Source of the DNA: Melampsora larici-populina 98AG31 | Taxonomy: Eukaryota > Basidiomycota > Pucciniomycetes > Pucciniales > Melampsoraceae | NCBI RefSeq assembly: GCF_000204055.1 | Contig: NW_006768876.1 | Span: 1 to 64,000, forward strand | Length of the DNA stretch: 64,000 nt | Direction of reading: 5' to 3' | Shown: positions 24,077 through 34,793 of the stretch, piece by piece | Layout: each line of letters opens with the position of its first letter | How positions within the stretch are numbered: the stretch's first letter is position 1 | Program-made: the position numbers and the translations under genes | Notes under the pieces: model-generated | What the model saw: the letters and a program-made list of their open reading frames with translations, nothing else | What the model was told of the DNA's origin: nothing | Databases searched by the model: none

Positions 24077-24158
24077 AAGACCTCGTATGTAATGAAAACT
24101 TGAAATTAACTAGAAATTTGAATTAATTTTATTTATCAATTTTATTTTATTTTTCTAG

Positions 24159-24453
24159 ACACTCATTTTATACCAATGAAAAATTGTCAACCGTATAATC
24201 CTCCTGGTGATAAAAAATCTACACAAAATTGTTCAAATTATCAGTGTAATGATGAATCACATTACTGTTAGTAATCTTGTTTTTTTTTGATTCATAAATT
24301 CAGATTCAATTTTTTTGGTTTTGTTCATTTAGCTTTAATACTTATTCTATTCTAATCATTCAAAAAATTTTAGCTTGTTGGAATGCATTGAATGATTTAT
24401 TTACTTGTGAACATAAGTTTGGGGATAAACCAGTGATATGGATGTTTGAGTAA
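24159..24453 (+). pseudogene. 3' fragment of a secreted cysteine-rich protein gene
   Basis: Two exons, 24159-24266 and 24374-24453, match exons 3 and 4 of the gene at 33179-33918 in length, phase (1) and residues: C-x-P-(F/Y) ... TQNC ... Y-C, then NA-x-x-D-x-F-x-C-x-HKF-x-D-(K/R)-P. The signal-peptide exon and exon 2 are missing; the sequence just upstream is the presumed Helitron end. At the last junction the relative's donor T|GTATG reads T|GGATG here, so the frame runs to TAA at 24451. It is a broken paralogue, probably truncated by the Helitron insertion. Confidence 0.65.
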
Positions 24454-25535
24454 TTCTTGAGTATTTAGTGAAGTTGATTGAATCTGATGAAAATCTTTTT
24501 GTTTATCTTTGGTCTTAAATTTGACTAGACAGCTTGCAATTGCTAAGTTAAATTCATTGCAATCACTTTACTTCGAAGATTGCATTTTTTAGAGCTTCAG
24601 GATAAATTATAGCAACGAGTTCTAGAATCCGTCTGTAGAGGGTTAACAAAGAACTCTGTAATAATACACTTCTGAATTTGCTACTATGTAGTACAGCATA
24701 TCCTTTCTTATTGTTTATCATTCAACTTCAAGTCAAGCTTGTGCCCAAAAAGTGTTAGATCTTCAAAAAAGGACACAATCTCTGGAAAGGAATTGAACCT
24801 GATCAGCCAAAAGTTCAATACAAATGTGAAGGTTTCTTCTTGATAGTGAGACTTGACAAGATCCCATTTCATCCATCACTAAGATGCTGTGGAAAGTAAT
24901 GGATTCAGAAAAGTTGTACGTACCACGAGCTTCCATCAGTTCTGACCCTTACCAAACCTCAGATTACACCAAACATACATGTGATAATGTTCATGGTCAC
25001 GAAAAGAGCTTGCCAAGAATGGGTTCAAAGTATTCTTAAGACCACAGCCTGCCCCCTCAGAGAGTCCCTCGGGTGTTCGCAAGGGATGAACAAAATTGAC
25101 AATTCAATTTGAGTGCAATTGACATGAAGAGAGAAAGATGATGTAGAGGGAATTGACTTCTTCTCAACCTTTTACTTCATGAACCTAGGGCAATATTGGC
25201 CACTGGAAATTAAAATTTCAACCCTTTACATCACCCACATCCCAAAAACAAAATTCTAGCTACTGATCACTAAATTACTAGGCCTAAATTTTCAAAATAA
25301 AATTGGAATATTGTTGGAATTGAGCGAAATCATCTTCGGTCGAAGATGGCCCAAATGCCACCGTCTTCCCAGATCCGTCTTCCCCACTGACCTGTAGCTG
25401 GGTAGGTGGCCTTTGGTGGCTTCCTTGTGTGTAGATAATTACTTGTATGTGGGACCCGCTCTTCTCGCTCGGAACGTACAGAATTGTACAAAGCTTTCAG
25501 CATGAGAGAAGTGGTGCAAAGAAGCTGAAACATGG
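24454..25535. other. Intergenic, no gene recognised
   Basis: AT-rich spacer between the truncated secreted-protein gene and the RecQ/DUF6589 element. No repeat ends or coding signal found. AACATGG at 25529-25535 is the left half of a candidate target duplication. Confidence 0.4.
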
Positions 25536-25626
25536 CTAACTTGACTAAGTACCTCCTCGCGGGCGTCCTACGGAGCTTGCGGAGGAGGGACTTACGACTT
25601 ATCAGTGTATTTCAGCGTGATTAGAT
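25536..25626 (+). repeat. Left terminal inverted repeat of the RecQ/DUF6589 element
   Basis: Contains GTACCTCCTCGCGGGCG, then CTTACGACTTATCAGTG, then CAGCGTGATTAGATT; mirrored at the right end of the element. Much richer in GC than its surroundings. Confidence 0.85.
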
Positions 25627-25985
25627 TTGGATTTGGCGGGGGCTATCTCCAATCCTCAATTACGCATTCTCATGAAAGATGATCCCTCAATGTCTTCCAT
25701 GCAATCTATAGAACAAAGAGTTCCCCATCTTTTGCCCTCTGCAGATTCTTCTCAAGAGGTTTTGAAGTCGAGGGTCCAAAGGAGCTCAAATAAATTTGGA
25801 ATCTTGATTTTTATTTTATTTTTCTTTTTTCTTGCTGCGAAAACAGTTGTATTCAAGTTAAATCCAATTATAGACCCTCTCTACTGACCCATAGCCTAGA
25901 CTGATTGAAATTTCAATTCAATTCATTGCGAGTCATTAATTTTCTTACACCTTGATCCCTCAAGTATACTCCAATACAATTTCAA

Positions 25986-28940
25986 ATGGACAGCAGTACC
26001 GGAGGATCAGAAAGTAGCTTTCGACTTGATCCTGCGATTGGAAGTTTGCCGCCACCCACCCCTGGAGAACCGGATGATCTAGTCGAAAGGATTTGTCGAT
26101 TTATGACCAAGCATCAAACGAGCACGAAAAAATTCCTCCTCTCTTATTTAACATCCAAAAACAGATACGTTGTCACCCGGAAGAAACAGTGGGGGTCTGT
26201 GAAGAAAGGTTGGAAGACTACCGAGGAAATCCTTGATGCAATCGACAAGCTTGTCAATGCAAAGCCAAAATGTCGAGAGAAATGGAATGATTGGGTGTTG
26301 AAGAAGGTACGCTGGAGTTTGTGATTTATATGAAATATGGAATATGAAACAGAAATCTGATCTACAATGTTATATATGTTCACAGGCCAAGGTGATTGTG
26401 GCAGCCCAGTCTCCACCGACTGGAAGTCTTTACATAAATATCAATAAACTTGATCAGACTTTCTTCGATCACAAGATGGATGTTGAAAGAGACGTCACCG
26501 TCATCCAAAGCATGAATTTCATTCACGAATTGATCAGTTTTAAACTGGGTCTTGATGTGAAGCCAGGATTGGAGTCGGATTCGGATTCCGACTCAGAATC
26601 AGACTCCAACTCCGAATCGCCAAAGGAATCTCAATCAGATAGTCCATTGGCTGAATCTTATGTTTATCACAAATCAACGGACAAGGCGGAAAATACAACA
26701 TCTAGATTGAAAGCTGTAAGCTGTTTATACAAGGTCATGGTTCGACCAGCAGACTGACTCTAAGCTCTATATAACCTGTAGATTGCTCTGACAATGGTTC
26801 AAATGCTTGCGTTTGGATGTAATCGCCGATGCAATGCACTCCAGGTTCAAAATACCATTACTTTGCTCGCCTGCGGTGTTTCTGAACGAGTGAACCAGTA
26901 TCTATATCAAATCGGTCTCAGTGCTTGTCGAAAATCGGCTCTACGAGGCCTTCTAGTACTCGCTAAGGAGAATGCAAAGACAATCAAGAAAAAAATAAAA
27001 GCTGCTGGTACATTTGGCTTCCTCATATGTATAGATAATCTCAATATGATGGAGCGAGTACATAGTAGGCGCTTAGATGCAACCAACAAAACTTATCATG
27101 GTACTTGGGGTTATATTCATTACCCAAACCCTGAAATGCTTACTAGTCTGAATGCTGAGGATTGTACGGTTCAGGCTTTCCAAGGTTTCCTCAAAGTCGA
27201 CTGCGAAAAGCCGGTAAACTCTGGTGACTTACTTCCAAAAGAAGACGAAGCGAAGCGATGGAATTTAACTCTAAAGAATCAGATAGCTTGTGTTCTCTTA
27301 CGATATCAGAAGAATCCAAAGAAGTTCAAAAAGATTCCACTGTTGAACCTTGTATCCATAGATCAAATCAAGCCAGAAAAACCTGACATCGACATGCTCA
27401 AGTTGATGGATTCATCGGACAATGGGTCTGATGGTATTGCTTCTCTTTATGACGAGCTGACTAAACAAACCGGTCTATCAGCTGAAGATTTCTCAAGTAG
27501 ACTACAAATCATAGAAGGTGATCTAGGTACTTGTCTGAACTTTCACGGATTACAAAGCCAAAGGACTCCTTCGAAATTCCCAGAAGAAAGTCTATCGCAT
27601 CTGCTCATGATTCCCGGTGCAGGCCACACGCTTTGGAACATTGGACAAGCAATTTTATTACATCATTGGGGGGATCCTGATAACAAGAACGATCGAGGAG
27701 CGTGGCGAACAGTCGTCAAGCTGGGTGGAAAGAGTGAAAAACCGACTTCAAAAAAAGATTTTACCTCAATGATCCGATGGATTGAGCAAATACATGAGGC
27801 AACTATCACAAGTTGCATCTTGTGAGTTGACTTGAACCTTTCAACTATATGATTAAGTATGATGACTGATGTGTATGTGATGTATATTTTCCAAGTGATG
27901 AACTTGATCTTCCTGTAGATACTGTCAATAATCACGTCGACATGTCGGTTGAGCTCTTTGAAGAAGCCATTGAGAAAGTGTTTGTTGCATACTTTTCGGG
28001 ACGGGCAATCCGTCTTGCGCGTCAAGACAGTGATAGCCAGAGATTGCAGCTGTTACTGCGACTTTGCGACTTTGCCACAATCGTCGAAGCGAATCGTGCA
28101 ATGTCAGATGGCGATGTGGGTCGCCTCCTCCTCATGTGGAAGTCTTGGAGTGTGAAGATGCAGGGAATCAAGGGCTTATCCCATTATTCCCGGTATCTCC
28201 CTCGACTGATTCGACTCCTCACAACCGTTCTTCCAAAGGCTCTTTCACATGTGATCCTCCACACCCTCTTGATCTCTCCAACCGGTCGACATGGACATTT
28301 TGTTGCAAAAGATTTTCATCTCGAAATCAAGAATTACTGGCTGAAGTATTTTTACAATCATGCGGTAGGTTTTATCATTTTTTCTTGTTTCCCAAGCTGA
28401 CAAACCTTGGAATTGTTTGTTCTAGGGACCTGGAACAGACATTCAGCGATTGAAAGAGACCTTTTCTCTTACAGTGGGGCTGGTATGTATTTGATTATAT
28501 TTCACAATAAAATACTCTTCCAACATTTCGATCGCATACAAATGTTAATTTGACATTACTTAGCTATCCCACTTGGTCAACACAATGAAAGGCCGAGCAG
28601 GTCAGAACAATATCCGACAAACACGTAAGAACCAGTCAACACCAAATTCCATGATTCGCTTCCTGAACATGGCCCGAAGCGAAAGAATCACCCAGTCTAG
28701 ACCGAATTCAGTAACAGTAGGTAAACCACTAGCCGATATCCATCGCCTTGGTATCCAGAAGCTCAAAGCGGATTTTTGTAAGCAACAATTGGAGCGCTTC
28801 CACTGGCCTGTTGCTTCAAACTACAGTCAAGAAGAAGGCGAAAGTGAGGAATTAAATGAGAGCGATCTACGAAATGGCTTTGGAAGTATTGACAAAGACT
28901 TTGTTGATTGGTACAGTGAGGAATACAACTCACTTATTTT
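25986..28940 (+). CDS. DUF6589-like protein, candidate transposase of the element
   Basis: Exons: 25986-26306, 26386-26715, 26782-27821, 27896-28364, 28426-28482 and 28564 to about 28940; all junctions keep frame, giving roughly 860 residues. The 3' end is uncertain because it overlaps the opposite gene. The N-terminus has a helix-rich charged region and a Ser/Asp/Glu-rich stretch (residues about 165-190). The DUF6589-type core follows: FLICIDNLNMMERVHSRR, TYHGTWGYIHYPNP, IPGAGHTLWNIGQAILLHH, DGDVGRLLLMWKSW and FVAKDFHLEIKNYW. DUF6589 is common in rust and mushroom genomes but has no established role. The spaced acidic residues (IDN, GD, E-x-x-N-W) in a TIR element make a DDE/RNase H-like transposase plausible; this is inference. 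Confidence 0.78.
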
Positions 28941-31900
28941 GGTAAGCCTCCTCTTTTGCATCAAGTTGATCGTATGGCACTTTATCCACCCTCAACCAGT
29001 CCAAACACCGCCAATTATATGCAGCTTTAAGAACGGTAGCTTCTTTATCGGCTTTGACCTGAGCTGAACTTCGTCTTTTTTTCTTGTTTGGTGCTGCAGG
29101 ACCAGTCGGAGTAGGTGTGATGTTGGTCACTTCTGTTAACACTCGATTCACATCAGAAGTCGTTTTTGTCTCTAATAACTTGGCTTTCTTCTGTGAATAT
29201 TCCAATGCTACCTCACGTGTCCTCCATTCTTCAATGTAATCAAAAACAACTTTAACACCTCCTTCAATTATATCGCCCCCCATGTTCTGCTCGATGTCCT
29301 GTTGATGTTTAATCTTGTCAAGTGAATTCACTATTGCTCTTGCCTCATCCAGTCCAAAATAGTCTTCACTTTCACAGCAATCATCTTCTCCGTAGACTTT
29401 GTTGTAATGCAACCGATAATTTAATACCAATTCATCAGCGAGTTCCTTCAAAGCTGGATGCAACGTGCCATTTCTTCTTTTTTGAAAAGTTTTTTTAGAT
29501 GTCTCTGTACTATCACCAGTGTTTAATTCATTCTTCTTTGCCTCAATCTCTTCAGGCTTCAAAAACCCCTCAACACTGAAAGGATCTTCCATAGCCAACT
29601 TGTAATTTTTCTTTGTCAATCTAGGGAAGTTGCAGATTAGCATCTCAGCAGCTTTTGGCCTACAATTCGAGCACTTGCATGTTGGAAAACCTGCGGCTAA
29701 TTCCCGTTTCTGTTCAGCAATCACTCGTGGATCATCTACACGACAGGGGATTGTTCCAATTCTGAATAAAAATATCAGCCTGGATTCATTCTTCACAATT
29801 GAGACAGACTCACGTGTTTCCAAGTGATAGTGCCACTCGTAGGCATATCGGGGTGAAAGCATACACATCCATGAGCTGATCATCAGTCATATCTTGGCTA
29901 TCATCGACATCATCGACACAATTAGAACCACCTGTACGTATTCTTTCAACAAAGTGAACTACTAAACCTGGACTGTTCCCTCGTCCACATCTTCCAAATA
30001 GTTGAGTTAGCTCTGGAAGGGCTGTACGGGCCATCACAATAACCTCCATCACCGAAGGCCAATCTTGACCAAGGCCAAGAGCATTTGTACACGACATTAG
30101 AGGGAATTCATCATTTGTATAACCTGAGATTCTCCGAAGTTTCTCTTTCTTTCCAATACATGAATGATATCTTCGGATCAGGGTGCTGTCTGGATTGTGC
30201 TCGCCCAAAGGAGTTCCTCGAGCTTCATTCACTGCTTTCATTACATCCCAAGTAGCACCCCTGGTTGCTGAGTAAATAAGCGACTTAACTAACTCCTCGT
30301 CGGGGGCGTCATCTTTCTTGGCATAAAGATTTTTTAAATCCATGGCTTTCCGTAACCCGTGGTCCATTTGAACTCGAAGTATTGTGATGTTCGAACGACT
30401 CAGCTCGCCTCGCACGATCTTGAGATCAGCCTCCTGAATGCTCAAGTTCTTCAAAATCGCCGAAAAAGGCCTTGGTGCACAAGTCGCTGACATCAATAAA
30501 AGACACTACACCAAATGTAATCTTTACCGGGTGGTAAAGAAAACTACTGACATAGAAAAGTCCTGAGGCAACAGGAAGAGAGCTAAAAATCTGAAAAAAT
30601 ATGTACCTTGTTCCTAGATGTTGGGGCGTCATGATGAGTAATTTTTTGTATTTTACACGCAGATATTGGTTAATGTACTAACAATAAAGGCTGAAAATCA
30701 TCAAAAACCCACCTGTAACAATACCTGAACCCTTGATTTTGTAGACAGGATTTTGAAATCTTCAAACATCAATAACTTTTGCAGTTCTGAATCAAATAAC
30801 TCGATTTTTGGTTCATTGAAAAGGTGAGTCTTTCCTCTACATTTTTCATTGAGACACCACATCTGTAGCCCGTTTGAAGAAGGTCCTACGGAGCTATTCA
30901 TGCAGAACTGTTTGGACATATGTAGAGCATTCAAATGACTAGATAGCACCTTGCTGACATTATGAAGTGTAAAGCAGAATGGTTCAGCTTTTGAATGAAC
31001 CAAAAATCGAGTTATTTGGAGCAGAATTGCAAAAGTTATTGAAGTTTTTAGACCACAAAATATTGTCTTCATAATCATGACCCAAATTTCAGGTATTGTT
31101 ACATGTGGGTTTTTGATGATTTTCAGCCTTTATTGTTAGTACATTAACCAATATCTGCGTGTAAAATACAAAAAGTTACTCATCATGACGCCCCAACATC
31201 TAGGAACAAGGTGCATATTTTTTCAGATTTTTAGCTCTCTTCCTGTTGCCTCAGGACTTTTCTATGTCAGTAGTTTTCTTTACCACCCGGTAAAGATTAC
31301 ATTTGGTGTAGTGAGAGGAATCTTGTTGGTTGCGAGTAGTCGGAGGCAAAGGTCTCCGTACGATGGCCGAAAGCTTCCTCCGTCCTGTAGGCGTGTGAAT
31401 GCAGAACTATGTTTTGCTCGTCCGGTCTGAACCATCCCCCACCAGTAAATCATATGGGCTTCATCTATCACCTTCGCAATCAGACGGTCTTGAAATTTTG
31501 CGCTGAAATATATATGCTCAAAACGTTTGCTGTTCAAAAATATCTCAGGGCTCTTTGCTCAAATTTGACGCAGTTTTTACATCAGCTTGTGTAGGATCGA
31601 GTCTTTGTTGTTGGGAAATAATCCTCACCACATATATCACAGCGTATACACCAGCCATGATGTCCTTTTCAACATTGTCTGTAAAGCTATCCTTTGTCAA
31701 ATTTACCGCGCTGATATTCCATTTCTTTTTCTCGACAACCTTCATCCAATCAAAGCATGGAATCAATAACATATATACAAATTGGTATTCTCGAAGAAAC
31801 AGTAGTAAATTGCTTTCTTTACCTGGTTGTCGCCCAAAGCATCTAGTGGGTTGAAGACAATCAAATTAGCTTTTGACTCTTTGGCAAAGAGATCCAGAAA

Positions 31901-32266
31901 CATCTCGGCAATTCGAGTTTTTCCATAGCCAGTGCCAGCCAATACAAATGTGTCGTAGCCCCTGACCAATGCAATTACTGCTTCTACTTGAAGTGCTTTA
32001 GCTCGGCAATTGTATCGCTTGTAATGATTGTTTTCAATCACCATTCCCAGTTCTTCATTGGTTGAAGCTAAGATGTTGTCTGGAAGAACAACTTTCGCAT
32101 GAGTTTGCTTAGGAACAGCAGTCGAAGGCGTAGCCGCAAGGAGCTCTGTAGGTCGTCGGTTATTGATATTATAAGCACGCTTCTCAGGTGTAAGGTGGTT
32201 CACAGCTGAGCTACGGAGTGTTTTCTTTCTTGCAGAACCGAGAGTAGGTGGATCGGTCGTGGCCAT
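28930..32266 (-). CDS. RecQ-family DNA helicase, interrupted by a MITE
   Basis: Unwinds DNA using ATP. Read leftward: a basic N-terminus, motif 0-like Gln segment, Walker A LAGTGYGKTR (near 31935), NPLDAL, then exon 2 (WNISAVNLTKDS), SPEIFLNSK, DEAH box KVIDEAHMIYWWG (near 31470), motif III SATC (near 30485) and the C-terminal lobe with LGLGQDW and QLFGRCGRGNSPGL (near 30000). After an intron near 29763-29815 comes CRVDDP then CKCSNC, a likely zinc-binding segment, and a basic tail. The 810-base MITE at 30504-31313 sits between IPL and LLMSATC. Without it and one TSD copy the codons join exactly. Subtelomeric RecQ-like helicases are known in fungi, but here the gene lies inside a TIR element with a DUF6589 gene. 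Confidence 0.82.
30504..31313. mobile_element. CACTA-ended fold-back MITE inside the helicase gene
   Basis: Ends CACTACACCAAATG are inverted copies, and the inverted arms extend for roughly 210 bases with weaker pairing for another 170 or so, so almost the whole element can fold into a hairpin. The 3-base duplication AGA flanks it (30501-30503 and 31314-31316). No coding capacity. Same terminal family as 11057-11821. Confidence 0.85.
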
Positions 32267-32648
32267 CGCCCAAAAAAATTGGCAGGTTTGTTGGGTGAGC
32301 GTTTAGGAGTAGAACACTTTCTCTCTCCTCATTTGAAGCAGGAGTGATCCATTCCAACGTTGACAGATTTCCCTTATTGTTCTCTCTCTCTCTTTCCATG
32401 GCCAAAACAAATTGGACCTCTCTTGGCTCCAGCCGTCTCCGCAGTTGTCCAATCGATATCAAAAAAAGTTACACTGTTTCTTCTTCTGATTGAAGGAAGA
32501 AGCTACCATTCATCACTGGTTTGTTTTCGGTGAGACTATGTACAAGATGTCCAAAATTTGTTCCCCCGATTCAGATTTTTCAGGGAGTCGATGGTGGATG
32601 CAGTGCTTCAGATTCAGTCTGAAATGGTCAAAAATCCAAAATCTGGCA

Positions 32649-32739
32649 ATCTAATCACGCTGAAATACACTGATAAGTCGTAAGTCCTTCCTCCGCAAGC
32701 TCCGTAGGACGCCCGCGAGGAGGTACTTAGTTAAGTTAG
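32649..32739 (-). repeat. Right terminal inverted repeat of the RecQ/DUF6589 element
   Basis: Inverted copy of 25536-25626, ending AAGTTAG, followed by GG and the AACATGG repeat. Read from outside the end is CCCTAACTTAAC, which includes a telomere-like CCCTAA. Confidence 0.85.
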
Positions 32740-32741
32740 GG

Positions 32742-33178
32742 AACATGGTGGTAGATGAGGCTGAGTGACTATGTAGAGATGGCTATGCATTTTGAATGGA
32801 CTCCGCATTCAGTACAGGTTTTGCACAGGCTATCTATCTTTTCGCCCATTTCCAACAATCGTTGAATGCGATTATGGTCAAAACACAACATTTTGCGTCC
32901 TTGGCCTCCACAGGCGTGAGTCCTTGTTGAGGACATTGAATACGCATCAAAAGATTGAAATGGTGTGGAGCGTGATGAACATTACAAGTGGCGTCTTAAA
33001 CTGGCTGAGCTTGGCGTTCACCTTGCATCAAAGAGCCATACATGGGGTTTTCCAGGACCGCAACAAAGATAGGATGTGAAGCATAAATTGGTCATAAGAA
33101 GACCTCAACGTGTTGGATCAGTTCCCCGGACAGTCTCACCAATTGTCTACCATTCCCTCAATTGACACCTACATCAAT
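32742..33178. other. Spacer with candidate target duplication and upstream region of the secreted-protein gene
   Basis: Starts with AACATGG (32742-32748). No gene seen; presumably includes the promoter of the gene at 33179. Confidence 0.4.
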
Positions 33179-33918
33179 ATGTCTTTCAAGAATTATCTCA
33201 CTATCGTTGTGCTGTGTATCACGATGTCTTTCCTTACTATGAACCCAGTCAATGCTACCAATTGTAAAGGTGGATACAGGACGGACGGCACGACAGCTTG
33301 TAAATACTTTTCCTTCCTTTCAACGATTTGGTCCTATACATACATAAATACGTTCTGATGATTTTTTTCTTTCACTCTGTAGATTGTGTTGTGGATTCTA
33401 AGCAGGAGAAATACTATCATTGTGATGCTGCTAAGTGTGGTCATGATAGTACGCTATACAAAAACTTCTCTAATGAATTCTTTCCAACGTATCAAAGCTT
33501 GATTTAAATCTGACCTATTTGATGAATTTTGTGATTTTCCAGACGCTCGCTTTGTTTCATGGAGCAAATGTGTACCTTTCTACAAAAGTGATGGTACTGC
33601 CAAAACCACACAAAATTGCGTGACCTACGATCGCCATGACTCAAGCCGTTACAGTCAGTAATTCTTTCCTTCGCTCATTGATTCATCGTAACATTTGTTT
33701 TTGTTCATCAACTTTTCTGACTTATTTGTTTTGCCATCAAAAATCTTCAGCCTGTACCAATGCTAAGGAGGATATATTCATTTGCCCTCATAAGTTTGAA
33801 GATAGACCCATCATGTGTATGTTTAACCTATTATTACTATGGTGAAGTTGAGAAATCTGACAAAAATCTCATGTCTTTGTGTTACTTCAATTCAATAGCA
33901 TGTGATTTGAGCGTGTAG
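33179..33918 (+). CDS. Small secreted cysteine-rich protein, effector candidate
   Basis: Five exons: 33179-33299, 33383-33448, 33543-33653, 33751-33816 and 33899-33918, 127 residues. All four introns are GT-AG and all are phase 1, which supports the model. Residues 1-25 form a signal peptide (hydrophobic LTIVVLCITMSFL, then a VNA cleavage-like site). The mature part has nine cysteines, including QEKYYHC, SKCVPFY, TQNCVTY, RYTC and FICPHKF. No transmembrane segment follows. Small secreted Cys-rich proteins are typical effector candidates in plant-pathogenic rusts; role and target cannot be read from sequence. It lies just outside the RecQ/DUF6589 element, and a truncated paralogue is at 24159-24453. 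The last small exon is the least certain. Confidence 0.72.
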
Positions 33919-33964
33919 ACGCGTCCTGCTATAAGTACATTACGTAATTAGACTAATGCACATT

Positions 33965-34171
33965 AAGGGGTTTCAAGTTGGTATAATTTTTATGTGATTT
34001 TTACAAATTCGGGCAAGTTTTTTGTAATTTTTTTTTGCGTAAAAACATCGTATTTTTAAAACGGGAGACGTAAAAAGGTCTCCCGTTTTAAAAAATTTAC
34101 GCACATTTTACGACAACGGCCAAATTTCTGTAACGTAAAAAAACGTAAAAAAACTTAACTTGAAACCCCTT
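33965..34171. mobile_element. Short palindromic MITE (about 207 bases)
   Basis: Ends AAGGGGTTTCAAGTT and AACTTGAAACCCCTT are perfect inverted repeats. The centre folds around AAAACGGGAGAC ... GTCTCCCGTTTT. ATT flanks both sides (33962-33964 and 34172-34174), or TA if the end is taken one base in. No coding capacity. Confidence 0.8.
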
Positions 34172-34550
34172 ATTATAGATTATCTTTTCTATTGTGTTAT
34201 GTGTTTTGTATGAGAATAACTTCATTCATCACTTTGTTATTCTTTTCTCTTTTCTCATCGAACTCAGTACTTTTCTTTCTCATAGTCTCGTTTCTCTATA
34301 TTGTGATCCTCTGGAGCAGATTCATATAAAGAGACTCCAGCACAAGTTCATTCACCCATCATCAGATTCCTTGACCTTTTCCTTTCGATCAAATCCCACT
34401 TGTTTCAGATTGTTGCAAGCTGAGATACCACAATCGACGTCTTCTTCCTGTTTTGCTTACTTCTACTACATCCAAGATGCTCCGCCTCTTCCTAAGAATC
34501 TCCCTTCTACTCTTTTCCCTATGGATTCATGGCCTGAAGGCTGATATGTG

Positions 34551-34793
34551 TGTGAGTAATGCACATAATAATAAGCTTGTTGCAACGATAGGCTTATGAT
34601 GAGTAAAAGAATCGAAACAGATCATCTTTATTTCTTTAACACAAAACAATAGCTACTGCATAACAAACACAAGCAAGAGAGAAAGATAGAAATAAAGTAA
34701 ATATGAAAAGAACAAGCTTACCTGTGAGTAATGCACATAATAATAAGCTTGTCAATACAATAGGCTTATGATGAGTAAAAGAATCAAAACAGA
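34551..34793 (+). repeat. Two direct repeat units, 182-base spacing
   Basis: TGTGAGTAATGCACATAATA followed by AATAAGCTTG ... GGCTTATGATGAGTAAAAGA occurs at 34551 and again at 34733 with a few changes. A local tandem duplication with no coding content. Confidence 0.75.

Larger units (their letters stand above)
12290..24090 (+). mobile_element. Helitron (approximate limits) with Rep/helicase and OB-like accessory genes
   Basis: The central Rep-PIF1 helicase gene defines the element. It is flanked by at least three related spliced genes on both strands. The right limit is placed just after a GC-rich hairpin at 24060-24076, where composition drops sharply to AT-rich sequence. A canonical CTRR end was not found (the sequence after the hairpin reads AAGACCTCGT). 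The left limit is uncertain by up to about 2 kb. Rolling-circle Helitrons carry no terminal inverted repeats or target duplication, so ends need comparison with other copies. Confidence 0.65.
25536..32741. mobile_element. TIR-bounded element with DUF6589-like and RecQ-family helicase genes
   Basis: About 91 bases at 25536-25626 are repeated inverted at about 32649-32739 with only a few mismatches. The ends read CTAACTTGACTAAG and CTAACTTAACTAAG from outside in. AACATGG lies at 25529-25535 and again at 32742-32748, a candidate 7-base target duplication; two extra G bases sit at the right junction. Inside are two convergent multi-exon genes that meet near 28930. A CACTA-ended MITE has later inserted in the helicase. 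The symmetric ends and duplication indicate a DNA transposon whose mobility gene is one or both of these proteins. Confidence 0.75.

Noticed and set aside
25627..25887. Open frame of 86 codons with a hydrophobic C-terminal stretch just inside the left TIR
   Set aside because: No ATG at its start, low-complexity FILFFFFL stretch from AT-rich DNA, and no splice link to the DUF6589 gene.
28941..29067. Continuation of the DUF6589 frame
   Set aside because: It is antisense to the conserved end of the helicase gene and its translation looks like a shadow of that frame.
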